DNA from: Craspedostauros australis
Lineage: Eukaryota; Bacillariophyta; Bacillariophyceae; Mastogloiales; Achnanthaceae
Direction: 5' to 3'
Length of the DNA stretch: 64,000 bases
Assembly: GCA_026770025.1 (NCBI GenBank)
Contig: JAMXDE010000084.1
Span: 1-64,000, forward strand
In this document: in pieces, positions 59,221-64,000 of the stretch
How positions within the stretch are numbered: the first letter of the stretch is position 1
Layout of the letters: each line of letters starts with the position of its first letter
The notes under the pieces: generated by a model
Database searches by the model: none
What the model saw: only the letters and a program-made list of their open reading frames with translations
Told to the model about the DNA's origin: nothing
Translations under genes and position numbers: made by a program

Positions 59221-61596
59221 CTCAACCAATCATACGGACAGTTCCGTGGCTGGGCACCAGCACCGAACATATCCAACGAAGTAGGAACAACGGACGCAGA
59301 CGGCTTTACAACCATCGGACGGAAGGGAGCAATGCCAAGGACGGCAACGTGTCAAGTATCAGAAGCGAAGAGAGTATCTTTCGCTGACAGCAACAGGTAC
59401 TATATCCTATCGGACAGCGACGATGAGGATAATGAGGACGACGGAGTAGTGACTCAACTAATCCACAACGACGAGGAAAATTGGAGCGAATCCAATCATG
59501 AGGATGACGAGATCATACCATCCGGCGACGAAGCCGACGATGACACAGGCGTCACTCCTCCGAATACACCAGCGAGGTCTACACATGACGTACCATCCAG
59601 ACCTCCACCCAACAAACCAAGCAAGCGTGACACAGCTAGAAAGGAGAGAATCCGACGTCATGAAGCACGAGACAGGAAGGGAGAAGCTAATCCTAAGCCA
59701 ACTACAGGGAAGAGTATTCCCAGAGCTCTGTGTGAGCTCGCAGACTTCAACGAACAAGGTCGAAAGGAGGAAGGCTATGAGAGCAAGTCATCATCCAATG
59801 ACGATAGTGACGAACTCAGCGATGAGATAACCGACGAGTCCAACAACGAAACTACAGATGACGAAGAGATTGCAGATGAAGAAGAGATCGAAATCACTCA
59901 TCATAGCACAACTGGACTATATGGGATGAACGCAATCATCACCGAGGCACCAATGATCGACATCGAATTGTCGATGCAGGACGAGAACAAGGAACCAGAG
60001 AAGCACATCGAACCTACAACATTCGATGGAGCCTTCAATCATCCAGATCCCATCCATCGAAAGGGATATCGAGCAGCCATCAAGAAGGAGTTCGACTCCA
60101 TGAACACACGAAAGGTGTACAGCAAGATCAAACGAGACGCCATCCCACGCGGCCGCAGATGCTGCAAGTGCAAATGGGTCTTCAAGCTGAAACGCGACGG
60201 CACACATCGAGCACGGTTCGTTGCATGTGGCTACTCACAAATTGCAGGAGTAGACTTCCAAGAGTACTACTCACCCGTCATTCATGACGTGACCTATTGG
60301 GTCATGATGGTGATCATGCTGATCAAGAAGATGGACTGCGCACTCGTCGATGTTGTAACGGCATTCCTACATGGAGACCTCAACGAGGAGATCTACATGA
60401 ACTGTCCCAACAGGATGGATCATCAAGCAGACAAAGCCCTGACCCTACACAAGCCAATCTACGGACTTGTGCAGAGCGCCAGGCAATGGTTCAAGATGTT
60501 GGTATCGACCCTCAAGGATATTAACTTCGAACAGAGCGCAGCAGACCTGTGCCTGTTCTACAGGAAGACGAACGAAGGAAGCATGATCGTGGCCATCTAC
60601 GTGGACGATTGCTTCTGTTGCGGAGACTCCAAGGCATTGGAGACATTCCTGAAGGACATCCAAGGCAGCAAATTCAAGGTAACAATCGAGCGCGGACTCG
60701 GAGACTACCTCAGCTGCAACATCGAACTGAACCATGACAAGACCAAAGCAACATTACGTCAACCACACCTCATCCGACATCTCATCGAAGAATTCGGAAC
60801 CAAGGTTGAGAAGATGCAACGCTACGGGACACCGGGAACCCCGGGTCAAATCATCGTACGACCATTCGAAGATAACGGACTACAGAAGGTCGGACTGGAA
60901 GAACATGCCGAATACCGCCGAGGCGTCGGTATGCTGCTCTTTCTCATCAAGCACTCGCGACCAGATATCGCGAACCCTGTGAGGGAACTCTCCAAGGTAT
61001 TGATCGGGCCCACTAAGGCCGCAATGAAGGAGATGTATCGGATCATCAAGTATGTGATCGATACAAAGGACTATGGATTGAAGATCCATCCAGCGCGTCC
61101 AGACGACGACGGCTGGGACATGGAGCTCTTTTGCGATAGCGAATATGCAGGAGACAAGAACACGAGAATCAGCGTAGGGGGATTCATCCTATACCTGTGC
61201 AAGGTGCCAATCCTTTGGCGATCCAAGGCACAGAAGGCCATCACACTCAGCTCATCCGAAGCAGACTACGTTGACCTTTCCGAAGCAGCAAAGGAGATCT
61301 TCTTCGTCATGCAGCTACTCGAAAGTGTGGGCGTCCCAGTGAAGACGCCGATCAAGGTCCGCATGGACAACATTGGAGCAATCTTCATCGCCAAGAACCC
61401 ATCAACATCCCAACGATCGCGGCACATCGACGTGCGCCATCACTACGTGAGGAACATGGTAATCAACAAAACCATCGAAATCATTTTCGTTAAATCCGAG
61501 CAGAACACAAGCGACAGATTCACCAAGAACATCAAGGCCGACTTACAACGTGAACACGAGAAGTCGTACCTTGATACATCAAGAACATTCGAATGA
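59221..61596 (+). CDS. E4 reverse transcriptase and RNase H
   Basis: Same frame as the integrase ORF; the first ATG is at 59332. After an acidic linker the reverse transcriptase reads KCKWVFKLKRDG, DVVTAFLHGDLNEEIYM, IYGLVQSARQW and YVDDCFCCG. RNase H follows with CDSEYAGDKNTR, LSSSEADYVDLSEA, MDNIGAI and RHIDVRHH. All catalytic positions are kept. Without readthrough of the UGA at 59218 this part could not be made as Gag-Pol. The stop TGA (61594-61596) is followed by the polypurine tract. Confidence 0.88.
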   Translation, partial: LNQSYGQFRGWAPAPNISNEVGTTDADGFTTIGRKGAMPRTATCQVSEAKRVSFADSNRYYILSDSDDEDNEDDGVVTQLIHNDEENWSESNHEDDEIIPSGDEADDDTGVTPPNTPARSTHDVPSRPPPNKPSKRDTARKERIRRHEARDRKGEANPKPTTGKSIPRALCELADFNEQGRKEEGYESKSSSNDDSDELSDEITDESNNETTDDEEIADEEEIEITHHSTTGLYGMNAIITEAPMIDIELSMQDENKEPEKHIEPTTFDGAFNHPDPIHRKGYRAAIKKEFDSMNTRKVYSKIKRDAIPRGRRCCKCKWVFKLKRDGTHRARFVACGYSQIAGVDFQEYYSPVIHDVTYWVMMVIMLIKKMDCALVDVVTAFLHGDLNEEIYMNCPNRMDHQADKALTLHKPIYGLVQSARQWFKMLVSTLKDINFEQSAADLCLFYRKTNEGSMIVAIYVDDCFCCGDSKALETFLKDIQGSKFKVTIERGLGDYLSCNIELNHDKTKATLRQPHLIRHLIEEFGTKVEKMQRYGTPGTPGQIIVRPFEDNGLQKVGLEEHAEYRRGVGMLLFLIKHSRPDIANPVRELSKVLIGPTKAAMKEMYRIIKYVIDTKDYGLKIHPARPDDDGWDMELFCDSEYAGDKNTRISVGGFILYLCKVPILWRSKAQKAITLSSSEADYVDLSEAAKEIFFVMQLLESVGVPVKTPIKVRMDNIGAIFIAKNPSTSQRSRHIDVRHHYVRNMVINKTIEIIFVKSEQNTSDRFTKNIKADLQREHEKSYLDTSRTFE

Positions 61597-61616
61597 CCGA
61601 ATGCACACAGGAAGGG

Positions 61617-62412
61617 TGTCGAGATGTACATGTGAGTATATGTCGAGATGTACGTGTATATGTGCATCGTTCACCTGCTATTCTCTTATACATGTATGGA
61701 CGGTACAACTACATTCGTGTTGATAATATGCTGTAAATTGGCAAAACCACAGTGGAAATGGAACACAGAAACATGAGGAGAATTTCTGGAGGAAATTTGC
61801 AATCAATGATTTCTGAGAGAATTGGAAGATCGTCCGTCCATCCATCAATGGAAACGTATGGTATCGAGCGAGCCTCGATGTACTTCCCAACAAAACCTCA
61901 AATGACAATATCCTCATCAAGCCATCGACATCATCGATGGAACGTGACATCTGGAGGAACAGGAAGACGACAGCTGAAGTCGACAGGATGTCATCATGTC
62001 ACCACGTCGACATCTGTCTCCATGTCAGAAGCAGAAAGTGAAGATTCGATGACCAAAGGGCATCAAGATTGTGGATACACGAGGAGGAGTTCAAGTGGCA
62101 AGCACTCATGGAGTGGCAAGCCAGTAGTGAATGAACGAAGTGTCGAATGTGGAGTACACATTGAACACAGAGTATTGTGTAGCATGAACACACAACATTG
62201 AGAGAGAGAGAGAGAGAATACGAATAGCAGCGAGAGAGCATCTTGTGCACTGACTCGTAGTCGGAGACCCAATCTACGAAACAGACAGATACGCCAAGAG
62301 CATCGGGCAAGAGAACAGAGACATCAAGAGGATCGGAGTGCTCAAGTAATGAAATATCAAACAGAATGACTATCCACGATCGTAGGCTTCCGAGGTCCGG
62401 AACTTGCCAACA
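61617..62412 (+). repeat. E4 3' LTR (796 bp)
   Basis: Same ends as the 5' LTR but with many substitutions and small indels along its length, for example ATACATGTATGGACGGTACA where the 5' LTR has ATACGCACTTGGACGGTATA. Confidence 0.92.
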
Positions 62413-62594
62413 GCTTGTCACTCCAAGTCGTTGTGGCATACGTGTTTCACTTCAGCTATTTTGCGACCTATGGTAATTGTCATTATTCCCGTTTCTCCCT
62501 GTGAGTTGAGTCCAAACGCAGCGCCAGCGGCTTTCGACCCGCAGACAAGGAGGGGCAGTGCCATCTGCACACAATTCGCCGCTTCATCAAATGG
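62413..62594. other. Spacer between E4 and the terminal minisatellite
   Basis: No gene or repeat seen in this short stretch. Confidence 0.4.
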
Positions 62595-63900
62595 AGTGGT
62601 CGCGACGGCAACGACAACAGCGACAGAGATAGCCACAGCAAGGCGATGGGCGACGAAAGCAACAGCAAGGCGACGGCAGCGACGAAGGTAATGAAAGCGA
62701 TGGCAAGGCGATGGGCGACGGCAACGGCAGCAAGACGATGGGCAACGAAAGCGACAGCAATGGCAAGGTGATGAGCGACAGCACCGACGAAAGCGATGAA
62801 AGCAACAGCAAGGTGATGGAGGACAGCAGTGACACAGATAGCCACAGCAAGGCGATGGAAGTGACAGAAGTGATGAAAGCGACGGCAAGGCGACGGAGAA
62901 CAGCAGCGACGAAAGCGACGGCAATGGCAAGGTGATGGGCAATGAAAGCGATGGCAAGGTGATGGAGGACAGCAGTGATGAAAGTGATGAAAGCAACAGC
63001 AATGGCAAGGCGATGGGCAACAGCACCAACAAAAGCAATGAAAGCACGGCAAGGCGATGGGCAACAGCACCAACAAAAGCGATGAAAGCGACAGCAATGG
63101 CAAGGTGATGGGCGACAGCACCGGCAAAAGCGATGAAAGCAACAGCAATGGCAAGGCGATGGACAATGAAAGCGATGAAAGCGACAGCAATGGCAAGGCG
63201 ATGGGCGACAGCACCAACAAAAGCGATGAAAGCGACAGCAATGGCAAGGCGATGGGCAACAGCACCGGCGAAAGCGATGAAAGCGACAGCAAGGCGATGG
63301 GCAATGAAAGCGATGAAAGCGACAGCGATGGCAAGGCGATGGGCGACAGCGCCGGCGAAAGCGATGGAAGCGACGGCAAGGCGATGGGCAATGAAAGCGA
63401 CAGCAATGGCAAGGCGATGGGCGACAGCACCGGCAAAAGTGATGAAAGCAATGGCAAGGCAATGGGCAATGAAAGCAATGAAAGCGACAGCAATGGCAAG
63501 GCGATGGGTGACAGCACCAACAAAAGCAATGAAAGCATGGCAAGGCGATGGGCAACAGCACCGATGAAAGCGATGAAAGCGACAGCAATGGCAAGGCGAT
63601 GGGCAACGAAAGCGATGAAAGCGACAACAATGGCAAGGCGATGGGCGACAGCACCAACAAAAGTGATGAAAGCACAGCAAGGCGATGGGCCACGAAAGCG
63701 ATGGGCAACGAAAGCGATGAAAGCGACAGCAATGGCAAGGCGATGGGCAACAGCACCGGCGAAAGCGATGAAAGCAACAGCAATGGCAAGGCAATGGGCG
63801 ACAGCACCAACAAAAGCAATGAAAGCATGGCAAGGCGATGGGCAACAGCACCGATGAAAGCGACAGCAATGGCAAGGCGATGGGCAACGAAAGCGGCAGC
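62595..63900 (+). repeat. Long hexamer-based minisatellite, open in many frames
   Basis: About 1.3 kb of words such as AGCGAT, GAAAGC, GACAGC, AATGGC and AAGGCGATGGGC. The commonest higher-order unit is 51 bp; shortened units (…GAAAGCATGGCAAGG…) shift the phase. On the plus strand one frame would give Ser/Asp/Glu repeats (SDESDSNGKAMGDSTNK) and another Ala/Arg/Trp repeats; the minus strand is open for 450-502 codons in three frames. The phase changes inside the array argue against a single maintained protein, but a decaying Ser/Asp-rich repeat gene cannot be excluded. Confidence 0.85.
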
Positions 63901-64000
63901 GATAGGAAGGTTCGTAGTAGATCCACATTGCAACATCAAACCAAGTGTATTCTTTTGTTTCTTGATGCTTGTAGATATGTATACAATAGACTGGTGAGAT
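63901..64000. other. Right edge of window
   Basis: Unique AT-richer sequence after the minisatellite; no feature seen. Confidence 0.3.

Larger units (their letters stand above)
54502..62412 (+). mobile_element. E4: Ty1/copia element with mosaic LTRs
   Basis: 7,911 bp; LTRs 54502-55298 (797 bp) and 61617-62412 (796 bp), both TGTCGAGATG...TGCCAACA. They differ at many positions, and the flanks (CACCT and GCTTG) are not a target duplication. The polypurine tract AGGAAGGG (61609-61616) abuts the 3' LTR. Gag, protease, integrase, reverse transcriptase and RNase H lie in one frame from 55381 to 61596 with two TGA codons and no other stop or frameshift. It is the same lineage as E3 (two zinc knuckles, palindromic primer-site region). 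The strong LTR divergence and missing duplication suggest recombination between related elements. Confidence 0.92.

Noticed and set aside
54502-62412. UGA reassigned to tryptophan in this nuclear genome
   Set aside because: Trp is almost always TGG in the long ORFs, and both ankyrin-BTB genes and the receptor end in TGA. The few in-frame UGAs fit readthrough or mutation better.
62418-63939. Three overlapping 450-502-codon minus-strand ORFs
   Set aside because: They are produced by a stop-free minisatellite; the peptides are Ala/Leu/Cys/His/Pro runs without phase constancy or homology.

Overview
The window is eukaryotic nuclear DNA, most probably from a diatom. The evidence is: a GT-AG intron in a seven-transmembrane receptor gene (48476-50388); three members of a protein family carrying a 'VRF...GPPLTMQW' motif that I associate with diatoms; SRR1-like pseudogenes of the type expanded in diatoms; and Ty1/copia elements of the CoDi type (protease DGGA/DSGA, RNase H at the C terminus of Pol). 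There are no operons, bacterial ribosome-binding sites, rRNA or tRNA genes that I can support. The species cannot be named from this sequence.

Layout. 1-3455: a dispersed repeat, an SRR1-like pseudogene, and an ankyrin-BTB gene on the minus strand. 3456-9333: a young copia element (E1, plus strand) inserted 228 bp upstream of the ankyrin-BTB ATG, with TSD TCCAC. 9636-11099: first VRF-family gene. 11542-30827: a giant copia-like element (E2, minus strand, TSD AAGCA, about 11.8 kb without its guest). Its 5' LTR is split by a second complete element (E3, 22949-30460, minus strand) with LTRs that look identical. 30828-34285: a short spacer, then a second copy of the SRR1 pseudogene plus ankyrin-BTB segment, which preserves the empty insertion site of E1. 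34286-39290: gene-poor DNA with two solo LTRs and a truncated third BTB gene. 39373-42758: two more VRF-family genes in tandem. 42759-48475: intergenic DNA with minisatellites. 48476-50388: the receptor gene. 50389-54501: intergenic DNA. 54502-62412: an older, mosaic copia element (E4, plus strand). 62595-63900: a long minisatellite open in several frames.

How the parts relate. More than half of the window is LTR retrotransposon. Two lineages are visible. E1 and E2 lack zinc knuckles, carry a chromodomain-like segment between integrase and reverse transcriptase, and have primer-binding sites that match tRNA anticodon loops (Lys-CUU and Asn-GUU). E3 and E4 have two CCHC knuckles and share a palindrome CGTTTNNAAACG directly after the 5' LTR. 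E1, E3 and E4 keep Gag and Pol in one reading frame interrupted only by UGA codons. LTR differences within E1 and E2 are mostly CpG transitions, which points to cytosine methylation of the elements. The order of events can be read from the sequence: segmental duplication of SRR1-pseudogene plus ankyrin-BTB, insertion of E1 into one copy, insertion of E2, then E3 into E2.
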